NCBI GenBank assembly: GCA_026874595.1
Contig: CM049321.1
Coordinates: forward strand, 49,829,297-49,893,296
Direction of reading: 5' to 3'
Source of the DNA: Sipunculus nudus
Taxonomy: Eukaryota > Annelida > Sipuncula > Golfingiida > Sipunculidae
DNA: 64,000 nucleotides
The notes under the pieces are model-generated. The model saw only the letters and a list, made by a program, of their open reading frames with translations. It ran no database searches and was not told where the DNA came from. The translations under genes and the position numbers were made by a program. Shown piece by piece: positions 49,701 through 61,488 of this stretch; within the stretch, counting starts at the first letter, position 1; the number at the start of each line of letters is the position of its first letter.

Positions 49701-50604
49701 AAATTTTGTGTTGTTCATAGGGCTAAAATATGAAAAAAATATAGCCCACTTACAATGTGTTCTTAATAATTTCCAAACCCATGCATAGGATGCCAAATGT
49801 TACACACTTGCATTCTATCCTGCCTTTTGCCCCCCCCCCCCCCCTGCCTCTGCTGATTTTTCAATCAAGTTTTGTTTTGCTCAAGCTATGTCAGATGTGG
49901 ATTCACAATAAACTTATATTCTAAAGTGTCATTATTTTCTGAGAAAGGGGATGAGCATCGATATGTTAGGCAAAAGTAATTGACACAAGTCATGTGAAGA
50001 GCTGTGGATTCACTTCTCTAGTTGAGAAATGCTTGTATACTTAACAAACACAGAAGCCACATATCAGATTTCATAACTGATATGTATTTTATAATCCAGT
50101 AGTGTACAGGAATGACAGCAAACAAATCACTTGTGTATAATTTGTATTGATTCTTTTGCAAGAATTTTCACTTTTACTTAAAGAATACTTTTTTATATTT
50201 AAAATGTTATTGTCACCAATTCTATCTCATCAACAATCACAGTCAATTCGGATCAGGTGAGAGAAACTGCATGTCAAACTCCTATCATAATATCCCAATT
50301 CAACTTTATGCAACTTATAAGTAAGCCTCGTTCAATTTTCCAAGTTCATTGATTATAATATTTACAAAATGAATAATGATATAATAATATAATATTAAAA
50401 AAATAATTTAAACCAGGCTGAATAAACTGTACTTCAAGTACTACTAAATCCTAAGTACTACTAAATCCTAAATTACTAGATATGTTCATTATCAACATAC
50501 TTTTGTGTATTCATATTCAATTGAGTGGCCACTATCAGTAATGATATATACTCTTAACTGCTAGAAACTCATTTGATTAAAATCATTACATTTGATTGCC
50601 ACCA

Positions 50605-50606
<2 letters not shown>

Positions 50607-50681
<75 letters not shown>

Positions 50682-50682
50682 G
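50607..50682. repeat. (TA)n(TG)n compound microsatellite
   Basis: TA units passing into TG units, as at 44487-44594. Confidence 0.95.
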
Positions 50683-52574
50683 TGTTATACATGATTAATT
50701 CAGTTACATGTAATGTACTTGTCACAAAGAGTAAGAGAATCATACATGGAGCATGTGTGATCTCAGTATCAACATCCAAAAAAAATTATATGGTGCACTG
50801 TGCAAAGCAAAGAATATGTTTGTAAATATCAAAGTGGACAAATAGTAAACATTAATAGTATTGTAAATCCTAAATCCCCCCCCCCCAAATGCTTTTATGA
50901 ATTTACATATTTGTGCGTATTCAAATTGAGTGGCCCCTATGAAGGAACCAAAATATCTGCCAGTATTCATAGACAAGCAAAGGGTGAATCTGCTACGTTT
51001 CAGAAACAAGTGATTCATGGGTAATGGTGCTCAGCTGATTTTGACTATGATACCGTAGTCATTTTGTAAAATATTGACAAATGGAAAAGGGCTTAGTTCT
51101 GAAGTTATATAGTCTGCATGTTAGCATTTGAAATAGCTCAGAGGAAATGCCCCTTGAAACTTTGTCCACGGATTGCTGAACTAAAATTGTGACATGACTC
51201 TCAAAACAATAATTAAATTAGCATAAAAACATTAACATCTGAATTCCAATCTCAACAAGTTGACTTGGGATACATTGGTTGACATTGGGATATCCTGAAG
51301 TCAACCAGACAGAAAGCAGACTGGCAGAGAGCTGAAGGGCCATTGCTATAAGCATAACTCAGAAGACTCAGGGGAGCCTACAGATCATTCTAACATATAC
51401 AAAGAATTAATATCCCTTGTACTAAACTGATATACACCACAACTGTACAATTGTAGGTTAATCCACTTAATCACTCTTATCTTTTTGTTTTCGTGCGATT
51501 CTTGTTGTTGCATTAGAGATGTAAGTCTCAATTCATTTGCCCACTTCTAGTTTTACTGTGGTAGACACATCAACCTCTGGCCTTCTGACTGTAATTTCCT
51601 CCTTGAGGTAGTAGTGTTAAGCGCATGCTGGAAAAAAAACTTATACAATTACCTCTTAATAGTCTACATCTAGGTACTATTTTTAATATAAATATTTGTC
51701 CCTCTCTGAGTATTGGTAATTATGCATAGCTTTAACCAACTATATATATATGCATGTGGTAGTAAAAAGAAATAATATGTGTCAAATTCTCTTAAGGAAC
51801 AAGACTGATTTAAAGATAAAACAGTGAATAAATTGTATATTATTTATAAATTTAGGATTTTTATATAATCAAAAAATATATAAATAAAATACAATTCTTA
51901 TATACTATTGGTTGGTACGTAGTGGCATGTTTAACCCCCCCCCCCCCACACACACACACACGCAGGATATCCTCTGGGTCCAACCGCACGTTCATGCACG
52001 TACTCATTATGTAAAGATTATCTCATATCTAGCTTACTTAAAAGGAGAAATATGAGGGTACATACTTACAGTGTTTGTCGGTGTGGACGTTGACTGCCAA
52101 TGAAGCACGGTTGAAAGTTCAAGTTCTGAGATGTTCCCCTCGCTTCTCCCAAACATTACACCATGTAGAACAGAAATGATCTGAGCCTGTCTGGCTTATG
52201 TAGTCAAAGGGATATTGCAGATTCAGGTCTTTGTGAAGTAACACTCTGACATTAGAAGTTCCCTGACATGCCATACAGTACAAGGCTGATTGAAAAGCCA
52301 GCCCAAATGTCTAGATAACTGAGCAGGTTCTTATTCAAAATGAAACTGTAAGGCATCCAGTAACAGATCAGAGTGGGACCACATGCTGATAGTGTCAAGC
52401 TTGGGGCTGTCCTGTGCTCTGGACAAAGCCAGTGCAACAGGTCTGCTGATGATATGATTAAAGAGGGGGTATATGGTCAGCTGTGTCCAGTAAAGACCTG
52501 ACTGAAATATGTCCCCCCCCCAAGTACTTTTAATGTTTGGTTTTCACTTGTATTTACCAAAAACATTAATATTA

Positions 52575-52578
<4 letters not shown>

Positions 52579-52630
<52 letters not shown>

Positions 52631-52773
52631 ACATTTATTATATACAATATTAATAATTACATAATTTTAATCTATATTTTACCTAAATGAAATAATATAA
52701 TATATTTATATTGTACATAAATATTATATAATACAATTAATTATATATATTATTTAATAAATTATTACATAAC

Positions 52774-52811
<38 letters not shown>
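52579..52811. repeat. Two (TA)n tracts in very AT-rich DNA
   Basis: TA runs at 52579-52627 and 52778-52811 joined by nearly pure A/T sequence. Confidence 0.9.
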
Positions 52812-52813
<2 letters not shown>

Positions 52814-52884
52814 AGTTTAACATTTGTGTTTGGGTAGCAAGCACAAATAATAAAAACCTGCCTGCCTGCTAACGCCCCGCCGAG

Positions 52885-55074
52885 GTCATCGAGAGTTGGC
52901 TGTTTATTTAGAATTTAAGAGATCGCATGATAAAACTTGCAGTATGCAATAAACCCCTTTACATTTTATTTCAAATTATTCTGGTGGTTCACGTTTTTGC
53001 CTTTTTCAACCACATGCATGCCAGTGTATGGTGATCCCACAGTGACATCACAGTGTCGTCACAATATAATTTATCACAATATGAGGTCACAGTGAGGTAA
53101 TAAAGAGTTCACTCTTACTGTATATATAGATTTTTTAGAGATCATAAGATAAATCTTGTAGTAGGCCTGCGCAATAAACCCTTTACATTTGATTTCAAAT
53201 AATTCTAGTGGTTCATTTCTTTGCCCTTTTAACCAGTGTCGTCACAATATGATATATCACAACATGAGATCACAGTGAGGTAATCAAGAGCTAACTGTTC
53301 TGTTTATTTAGATTGTGCTCAGATCATATAAAAAAATGTAATATGCAATAAATCTCATTTAATATTATATCACATTATTCTAGTGCTACATTTCTTTGCC
53401 TTTTTAACCATATGCATATGTGTGTATGGTGACCTCACAGTGACATCACAGTGTCGTCACAATACAATATATCACAAAATGAGGTCACACTGAGGTCATC
53501 AAGAGCCTACTGTGACTGTTTATTTAGAAATGATAAGACCGCATAAATAAAATTTGTAGTATGCAATAAAAATCAATTAAGTTTTTATCACATTTTTCTA
53601 GTGCTACATTTCTTTGCCTTTTCAGTCATATGCGCGTGAGTGTATGGTGACCTCACAGTGACATCACAGTGTGGTCACAATATGATAAATCACAACATGA
53701 GGTCACAGTGAGGTCATTGAGAGCTCACTATGACTGTTGATTTAAAGTTGATAAGACCGCATAAAAAATGTAATATGCAATAAATCTCATTTAATATTAT
53801 ATCACATTATTCTAGTGTTACATTTCTTTGCCTGTTTAGTTATATGCTTGTGAGTGTATGGTGACCTCACAGTGACATCACAGTGTGGTCACAATATGAT
53901 ATATCACAACATGAGGTCACAGTGAGGTCATGGAGAGCTCGCTGTTCTGTTTATTTAGATTTTACTCAGGTCGTATAAAAAATGTAATATGCAGTAAATC
54001 TCATTTAATATTATATCACATTATTCTAGTGCTACATTTCTTTGCCTTTTTAACCATATGCATATGTGTGTATGGTGACCTCACAGTGACATCACAGTGT
54101 TGTCACTATACAAATTATCACAGCATGAGGTCACACTGAGGTCATCAAGAGCTTACTGTGACTGTTTATTTAAAAATTATTAGACCACATGAAAAAAAAT
54201 GTAGTATGCAATAAAAATCAATTAAGTTTATATCACATTTTTCTAGTGCTACATTTCTTTGCCTTTTCAGTCATATGCGCGTGAGTGTATGGTGACCTCA
54301 CAGTGACATCACAGTGTGGTCACAATATGATTAATCACAACATGAGGTCACAGTGAGGTCATTGAGAGCTCACTGTGACTGTTTATTTAAAATTGATAAG
54401 ACTGCATAAAAAATGTATTATGCAATAAATCTCATTTAATATTATATCACATTATTCTAGTGTTACATTTCTTTGCCTGTTTAGCTATATGCGTGTGAGT
54501 GTATGGTGACCTCACAGTGACATCACAGTGTGGTCACAATATGATATATCACAACATGAGGTCACAGTGAGGTCATGGAGAGCTCACTGTTATGTTTATT
54601 TAGATTTTACTCAGGTTGTATAATAATGTAATATGCAGTAAATCTCATTATTTATTATATCAAATTATTCTAGTGCTACATTTCTTTGCCTTGTTAACCA
54701 TATGCATGTGTTTGTATGTTGACCTCACAGTGACATCACAGTGTGGTCACAATATGATATATCACAACATGAGGTCACAGTGAGGTCATGGAGAGCTCAC
54801 TGTTATGTTTATTCAGATTTCGATCAGATCGCATAAAAATTGTAGTAAGCAATAATACACATTAAATTTTATGACCCAATGTTCTTGTATTACATTCCTT
54901 TGCCTTTTAGCCATATGAGTGTAAGTGTATGGTTACCTCACAGTGACATCACAGTGTGGTCACAATATGATATATCGCAATATGAGCTCACAGTGAGATC
55001 ATCAGGATCTCACTGTTATGAGCTCACCGTGTGAGTTTTGTGTGACCTCACAGTGATATCACCGTTAGCTCACG
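52885..55074 (+). repeat. GACCTCACAGTGACATCACA satellite array 2 (~215-bp units, ~646-bp trimeric HOR)
   Basis: About ten units share TCTAGTGCTACATTTCTTTG, GTATGGTGACCTCACAGTGA and ATGAGGTCACAGTGAGGTCA. Three variants alternate: alpha with CTGTTCTGTTTATTTAGATT, beta with AATCAATTAAGTTT, gamma with GTTACATTTCTTTGCCTG. Alpha units start at about 53294, 53941 and 54586, so the higher-order period is about 646 bp. Outer units are more diverged. Confidence 0.9.
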
Positions 55075-55085
55075 TCTTGACTGGG

Positions 55086-55310
55086 CCCCAGGTTCATTCG
55101 TGCATAAGTGATTGTACTTTTGTTATATTCCTTGATATGACGTTCCTGAATCCGGATATTGTGCCAAATCCACAACAAAATCTAATCAATACCTTTTTTG
55201 GACCAATCCCGTGCTGTCCTTTAGGTTTCATGATTGTGAGATTTATTTTGATAACAAATACAAACACAAACACACAAACGGGGATGAACGCATACCATCC
55301 AGGCGGAGGC
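55086..55310 (-). mobile_element. Right part of the split CCTCCGCC-family copy
   Basis: On the minus strand it begins GCCTCCGCCTGGATGG with CGTTCATCCCCGTTTGTG, then a frame giving GPKKVLIRFCCGFG...KVQSLMHE, and ACTTATGCACGAATGAACCT, identical over ACTTATGCACGAATGAACC to 20511-20789. With 48625-48664 it makes one complete element of the same polarity. Confidence 0.75.
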
Positions 55311-55404
55311 AATTAAGAGAGTGCACACTCTCATTGACAATCCACAGCCAAGAAATTCTACTTAGAAATTTAACGAGAAATACATTAAAAATTCAGTCCC
55401 ATCA

Positions 55405-56245
55405 TTTGGTAAAAGTTTGCTGTCAGACACGTAAACCACTCGGTCGACGGGACTAGCTGAGAAATTAACAAAATGTTATTAATGGAGCGGAACGATTATT
55501 TCGTCAACGGTCTTTTTTTTAAATTAAGAGAGAGTGATAGACAGCTCCCTAAAACTGGTTTTTCTAACGGTTTATCCCATTTGGGTTCGAGGAATAATAA
55601 GTTCCCTTATATCAGAAACAGACAGGATAGAACCTTTAACATTTTACGCCATCACTGAATGTACTCAGTTGTTTTATACAGCACTCAAGACCGAACGGAG
55701 CCTGTCACAATAAATGGTGTCTAATTGTATCACATGACTCCGATTCTGGTGAGTTCTTGCATATATATAGTAGGGTTCTTATATTCCACGAAGACCTGTA
55801 TGCATGATGAATGATCGTATTATTACAGCCTGATGGTACAAGTTTGTTTTTGGGAAGACTATCAAGAGTACTGAATGATTAGTGCAATTATGATACGGCT
55901 TCTGTGGCATAGGGTAGTCAAAGTCGGGAGATGCCGAGGCGGTTCGATTTGTAATGGTCGGCTTAAACCCAGGGTGAGCGCTCTGCAAGTTTGATTAGAA
56001 GGCTGTGCCAAACTGCCGTTCTTACTAAAAAAGCGAGTGCGTTTTCGGGGGTCTTCGGTGGTATAGCCAAGCGATAGGTTAGATAACATACCCTTGGCCC
56101 GTTCGTGCAGTAGTCACCGGGCCCGGTTAACAACAGGATATAAAATGAGAGTAAGCTTGTAACACTGAATTATGCAGATGAACGTATACTTAGTTACACT
56201 AGCATTAAAAAATGGAGTCGATTACCTTAAAAATATAAATATAAA
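55405..56245 (+). repeat. Second dispersed duplication, copy 1
   Basis: Aligns with 59380-60140: GTCAGACACG, TCTAACGGTTTATCC, GAGAGTGA.AGACAG, AGCACT.AAGACCGAA and CGGAGCCTG are shared in order, followed by the SINE. The upstream ~450 bp is absent from the SINE copy at 17578. Confidence 0.7.
55897..56245 (+). mobile_element. tRNA-derived SINE, family A, degraded copy
   Basis: The head GGCTTCTGTGGCATAGGGTA is shortened; the body has TCTTCGGTGGTATAGCC, GTAGTCACCGGGCCCGGTTA and GGAGTCGATTACCTTAAAAA. Confidence 0.65.
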
Positions 56246-57151
56246 ACAAAATATAATTTACAAGAGAATGAGCTTAAGATATCAAGTTGCTTGTCTACAA
56301 AAACGGACCTTGTTTGTCTTGTTCTCTTCACGGGAGAATATACAGCACTTTTTTCCAACTAGGAATGGATTGGAATTATAAGACTCCTTATAAGACGCCT
56401 CTTTGAGAGAAGTAAATATTAGATAAATTTGTAATCCTGCGTAGTCTACACATCTGCTCTTTATTCAGACGTCTAGTAGAATGTTCCATTAGCAGACAAA
56501 TTCCTTCAAAAGCCGCAATTGAAACTAGAAGCGAAGTCAGAAACCGCAAATATCCCGTTGCCAGAATCTTGATCAATGGTTATCCTGTGCTTATGATATG
56601 TATGAGGGCAGTTCCAGTTTGTCATAATCTATCAATTCGATCCCCGGATCACAGGTGGCCTCTTCCCGCTAAAACAGAGGTGGCCCTTAATACTTATAAA
56701 TTACTCCTATCTCCGGGATGATCAAATTGCTTTGTGTTAGAATGGTAAAATATCATTGAGTATAAACATACTGACAAGGCTCGGAAATTATTTTTTTTGT
56801 TTGATCTATTGTAGTTATTCTAAACATCCACAAATTTTCATCCAAATTTGTTTCAAACAGTTCAAGTAATGCTGCTCACAGACAATCGAGTAATTGAGTG
56901 CCAAGGTTAACGACAAACCAATACAAGATAAGGACGTAATATCTCCTAATAATGGTAAGTAAAAATATAATAGCATTCATTAATGTATAATTTGTCCAAT
57001 ATAGAATCTCTTTTATGCTCTCTGATAAAGCCAATTTCCGTAGGACGATGAAACTTTTAGGGGCTGATGAGTTTATTTCAATTTTCATATTCAGGTTTTA
57101 GTTTTGGCGGATGGACTTCTTCCCAATTATCGCTCATTTAAGATTAGATTG
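56246..57151. other. Non-coding, nothing recognised
   Basis: Short open frames only. Confidence 0.4.
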
Positions 57152-57250
57152 AGGTTAGAGCGACCTATTTCCGGGTCCGGTCAGGGTCGGTCAATTTTGT
57201 TGCGTCAAGAGAGATAATATATAGGGCCTGGAAATAGGTTCCTCTAACCT
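57152..57250. mobile_element. 99-bp hairpin MITE
   Basis: AGGTTAGAGCGACCTATTTC... on the left pairs with ...GAAATAGGTTCCTCTAACCT on the right, about 27 bp with few mismatches. A target duplication is not clear. A 24-bp piece of its right half recurs exactly at 58237-58260. Confidence 0.75.
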
Positions 57251-58799
57251 GTAGGTGCATTTCAGGAAACACAGCAGTCTCTTTACAGTTGGGGAGAAAA
57301 AGCACAACAGACAGTGAGTTAAACCAAAACATTTTGATCATATTTTAGTGTCAGGATGAAATATACAGAATATGTTTAAATGAATTTTTTTTCTCATACC
57401 TGTTTTCAAAATTCAATAATTTAAATCACGAGTACCCCTATTATCGCAAAAAATAAACACCTGGCTCAACATGGCCCCCTCCCCCACAGACTAATACACA
57501 CAGAGCCCCCTCCCCCACTTTTTTTACCCTCCCCCCACAATTTACCCCGTCCCCCCTTAAAAAGTGACCCCCCACCCTTTTAAATAAAACCATATCTTAT
57601 TTGAACTAATACCAGTAGGGTGGGTGAAACTTTATTATAATGCAAATTGTAGATGACTTGGTTTTATTCACTCCTGTGCAGCAGAAATGGCCATTTTCAC
57701 CCGGTGTGGGCCTGTATATTTCGCACTCCACAATGGACCTATAATAAACGGTATTGGTCGCGAACTTTATTTTGTATTCGAAAAACTAAGAACAAGTAAA
57801 TCTATTAAAAAAAATAATAATTCGGGTCAGGTTTGGGTAAGTGTATACAGGTGAGCGGGCATTAAATATTGCAGGGCAGCAGAAAATTTCAGGGGAAAAA
57901 TATTTCAGGGTGCATACAATATTTATAGCAGGTGGGTGTTAGGAGAAATTAGATAAATAAAAAAAGGAAGGGTTGGCCTTTTTTGTTTATGCTGGAGGGG
58001 ATTGAAAGTTGTACATGTGTTTCTGGGAAATGGCTTGAGAGGTGGCGACATTCAATGGCCAGATTTAGAAGCTGTCGCTTTTTGTCATATACCGCGAAAA
58101 TGAGATACTCAACCCCGTTTTCCTCGAATAAAATAATAGGGCAGGAGGTCAGCTTGATTTTGATGTATCATATGATGCCAAACACTCCATAAAAAAAAAA
58201 AAAATTTCCAGAGCCCCCAACGCATGCACCTTATATGATAATATATAGGGCCTGGAAATATATGCTGTATTTACTCCTCCTTGAAAATGTGGGTCAGACA
58301 GTGTCAGAAATACTAACCTTTCGATCAGATCAAGTATTTTTAGTCACAGAGGATTTCTCTGTTGGTAATGTCACTACCAAGTTGACAGTGCTCATAGATG
58401 TGCCAATTGTTTTTTACCAAATCATTGAACCTTATGTCTTTTATGAAAAAATAAATAGAAAAAATGTTTTCCTCCAGGAACTTGGTTCAGTTTATGTAAA
58501 ATCTATATCAATATAGTTTATTTCAGAGGCAATTGAATTGTACGATATTGTAACGAGATTGGGATTACGTTTGCTTGACCTGGAGATCTGAGGTCGGGGG
58601 GGGGGGTAAACTGGAATGATTCCTTCCATTATCGCCCATCAGATATGGACACCGTACCACTACGGGTGCCTTTTCTGAATGAGTTGATTAACTAGTATCC
58701 CAGATATATTGGAGAAACCAACATAAGCACAGTCTATCCCCATATTAAGGCAGGGGCTTATATTATAATAGAAAACAGTAAATTCGACATTTTTTTCAC
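57251..58799. other. Non-coding, C-rich in 57470-57590
   Basis: C-rich, pyrimidine-biased stretch with repeated CCCCCTCCCCC words at 57475-57580. Contains the MITE fragment at 58204-58262. No gene recognised. Confidence 0.4.
58204..58262. mobile_element. Degenerate copy of the 57152 hairpin MITE
   Basis: ATTTCCAGAGCCCC is inverted relative to AGGGCCTGGAAAT, and GATAATATATAGGGCCTGGA is exact in both copies. Confidence 0.55.
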
Positions 58800-59345
58800 T
58801 TTCGGAATACCCATGGATTTGACAAGCAGTTAAGAGAAACTAGGAGAGGTGAACATGTACGGTTTGGGAAGGTCGCGGGATGCGACACAAAAGTACTCCG
58901 AGGACAGCGTCATGGCAATTTATTCTAATGGTCCAGACACATTTCATTACATTGTAGTATATCTATATATTACAGGGTCCATATGTAAACAGAACTTTTT
59001 TTTCTAATAAAGACAACTCTGGATGAGTAGAATCTGTCTCGGGAGAGCGTTTGGTGCTAATTAAGGGGACATATATCGGCAAGGTGTAAAGCGGAATGAC
59101 ATTTTGGACCGCCCAAATATAAACAAATTATAATTTTTGAGCGCTTGTTAGAAACTGGAAAAAAAATAGATATATCAGGGTCCGATAGGTCGCGGGGATC
59201 CGCCACGAAAAAAACTCCAAGAACGCGTCTAGACGAGAATTTTTCTGCTGAGAGAGATAGGTGGCAAGGGGACCTGTATTGGCAAACTTTAATGGGGAAT
59301 AACTTTTTTTTGGATCATGCCCGAATCCTCAGTGACAGGCATGGG
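58800..59345 (+). repeat. Two tandem-like copies of a dispersed repeat (also at 2853)
   Basis: 58828-58925 plus 59030-59120, and then 59140-59345, each carry AGAAACT.G.., GGTCGCGGGATGCGAC / GGTCGCGGGGATCCGCCAC, ACTCC.AG.ACGCGTC-like sequence, GGGGACMTRTATYGGCAA and GGAATRACWTTTT. The second copy keeps a 92-codon frame without a recognised function. Confidence 0.6.
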
Positions 59346-59379
59346 CCGACAGCTGTCATCGGTAGTTTCGAACCCACTC

Positions 59380-60140
59380 CTCCTGCTAGTCAGACACGCA
59401 AATCACCCTGTCCCCGGAACTAACGTAGAAAATAACTGAATGTAGTTATCGAAACGGAACGTCTTCCACTAAATGAAGAGAGTGACAGACAGGTCTGTGA
59501 AGAACAGTTTTCTCTAACGGTTTATCCGAATTAGGTTCAAATGATGTCAAGCCGTAAGATGAAGCTCTCTTTTGTCAGTAAAGACGGGTTAAAAGCCTAA
59601 ACACGTACTCCATTAGTGAAAGTGAACGATTGTTTAATATAGCACTTAAGACTGAATGGAGCCTGCCACAAATAATTGTTCCCACATGTAAAACATGAAT
59701 CCGATAGTGATTAGTATTTACATGATAAGGTTCTAACATTCCCCTGGGAAATGTATGTATAGTTAATGTTCGTATTAATGCAACCTGGTGGTAACGAAAC
59801 GGTACAGGTTTACTCTTAATGAGGGCAATAATGAAGTATACTGAGCCCAGGGCTTCCGTGGCTCAGGGGTAGAGCACAGGACTCAAAGCCGGTAGGTCGT
59901 GAGCTCAAATCTCAGCCTGGGGGCGTGAGCTTTTCAGGGTCGGCCCCCACCCAGGGTGAGCGCTCTGCAGGCTTAATGGGAAGACTGTGCCCCATAGCCG
60001 TGTATCACTCACACACGAGGTTGGTCCTTCGTTGTTATGACCCAGCAAAGGGCTTGATTACACACCCAGGACCTGCAGGTGTGGTAGACACTGGGCCTCG
60101 GTGACACCAGGATACAATAATTATATGATAGGAAGCCCTG
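59380..60140 (+). repeat. Second dispersed duplication, copy 2
   Basis: Counterpart of 55405-56245, same orientation, about 4 kb away. It contains the best-preserved family A SINE head downstream of the shared ~450 bp. Confidence 0.7.
59851..60140 (+). mobile_element. tRNA-derived SINE, family A, copy with good head
   Basis: GGCTTCCGTGGCTCAGGGGT (A-box) and GTGAGCTCAAATCTCAGCC (B-box), then CAGGGTCGGCCCCCACCC and CCAGGGTGAGCGCTCTGCAG. The tail diverges from the 17578 copy. Confidence 0.7.
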
Positions 60141-60812
60141 TCACGTAGTCACAAACCGATATGGAACGTTGAGGGTGTACATTCTTTCTAACTCTGTGGA
60201 TATATTAATAAACCCTAGTTAATTCCTGCCAGGAAAGGTCATTATAATGCCTCTGTGATGGAAGTAACCCTGTATGAACCAACTGGTCCATGAAGTCGAA
60301 AAGGGATTATATTAAAGCCGATTCAACGAAAGATATAAATAAAGACTATCTTTGTTCTGAAAACGTTGGGGGGGGGGGGGGGGTAATATACACAACAATG
60401 TTACAGAATGGGATGCAATTTCGCAAGACATTAATCACTTGGAAAGAGACAGACTTGTATTACTCTTAATGCTGAAGACATCATAAGAGCAGTTTGAGGG
60501 ATAACACCGTGGTAAGCTACCATAAACAGACACAAAGTGTAGTACAACCATCATGTGGGAAAACCGGACGATGTGATGAGGCCCCGTGTTACTAGACATG
60601 TGTCCGGGTTCGATAACATAGCATGTATAAACAGAAGAACGACCATCAAATACTCACCAATATTTACAATAACAAAATTACTATTTACAATATATACAAG
60701 ATATACATGATATGTTCTTGCTACATACCCTAATGATAGGTTCCGGTTACATTCCCAAAATATTGTTCTGTTGTGAGACAACCCGTAGAAGAAATAGATA
60801 TTGCGGTGAAAC
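60141..60812. other. Non-coding, G run at 60368-60383
   Basis: No recognised gene. Confidence 0.4.
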
Positions 60813-61319
60813 TTAGCTGTGGCCTATAAAAAAAGGCCCTTCCCGTCCAAATACATGAAAACAACTCCTAGGACTGGGAAAGGAGTTTCTTTTGCGAAGG
60901 GAACCGGCTATTTCTTTGGCTTCTGTATTGATATTTTTACAGATATTTTTGTCTGCTTTTTTGTATGTCTTAGTGATGTTTTCTGTAAGAAGTTTATCGT
61001 AGTATTCTTTCGGCATACTGTTCTGGTTGGTGGTCTTATCTGCCTGTACTAAGATATTGTCAGATTGTCTGATTGTCTTGATGTCATTGGCCATTTGTCT
61101 CTGGAATGCATTGTGTGAGTGCTGGAATTCAATGTTCCGGACCATTTCATAGATATCACTTTCAAATGCCCTGAGGTGTTCGCTATGAGAGGGTGAATAT
61201 GTGGTTTTGAATCCATAGTTTTGTTTAGCTGAAGTTTGACCAGGGTTTTCGAAATGGAAAGCCTTCCATCGCACTCTCTGAAGTAGGCTTTCAACTTTAA
61301 TTATCAGGGATTTTAACAT
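60813..61319 (-). pseudogene. Truncated reverse-transcriptase-type retroelement ORF (N-terminal part)
   Basis: A minus-strand frame read from the Met at 61319 contains LLQRVRWKAFHFENP, NYGFKTTYSPSHSEHL, FESDIYEMVRNIEFQ, NILVQADKTTNQNSMPKEYY, KLLTENITKTYKKADKN and AKEIAGSL. The series ADKT-N..., KLL..NITKTYKK and EAK.IA.. precedes the RT core in a class of invertebrate retroelement proteins, perhaps Penelope-like; I am unsure of the class. After AKEIAGSL the similarity stops and the frame ends within 30 codons, so the catalytic core is missing. The open frame extends upstream to 61526 only by running through a (TA)n tract. Confidence 0.55.
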
Positions 61320-61427
61320 ATTAAAAGAAAAGGCAGATTCGTAAGTAGTATCGAAACAAAAGCAAATGGTAAAGAAATTAACAAATAGAAACTCAGTTAT
61401 TCGATTTTGAACTCTTTTTTCAAGAGT

Positions 61428-61432
<5 letters not shown>

Positions 61433-61478
<46 letters not shown>
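61433..61478. repeat. (TA)n microsatellite
   Basis: Uninterrupted TA tract followed by ACACACATATATATA. Confidence 0.95.

Positions 61479-61488
<10 letters not shown>

Larger units (their letters stand above)
49701..52880. other. AT-rich spacer between the two satellite arrays
   Basis: Contains a C run (49829-49844), (TA)n(TG)n at 50607-50682, a C run near 51935, and (TA)n tracts at 52579-52627 and 52778-52811. No gene recognised. Confidence 0.5.
48665..55085. mobile_element. 6.4-kb satellite-bearing block with 11-bp inverted ends
   Basis: Starts CCCAGTCAAGA (48665-48675) and ends TCTTGACTGGG (55075-55085), a perfect 11-bp inverted repeat. Inside are two tandem arrays sharing CTCACAGTG / GTCACAGTG words, separated by about 3.2 kb of AT-rich non-coding DNA with microsatellites. 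It splits a dispersed repeat whose unbroken relatives are in this window, so it behaves as an insertion, or as a small element whose internal repeats later expanded. No transposase was seen. Target duplication, if any, is CC to CCCC. Confidence 0.65.
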
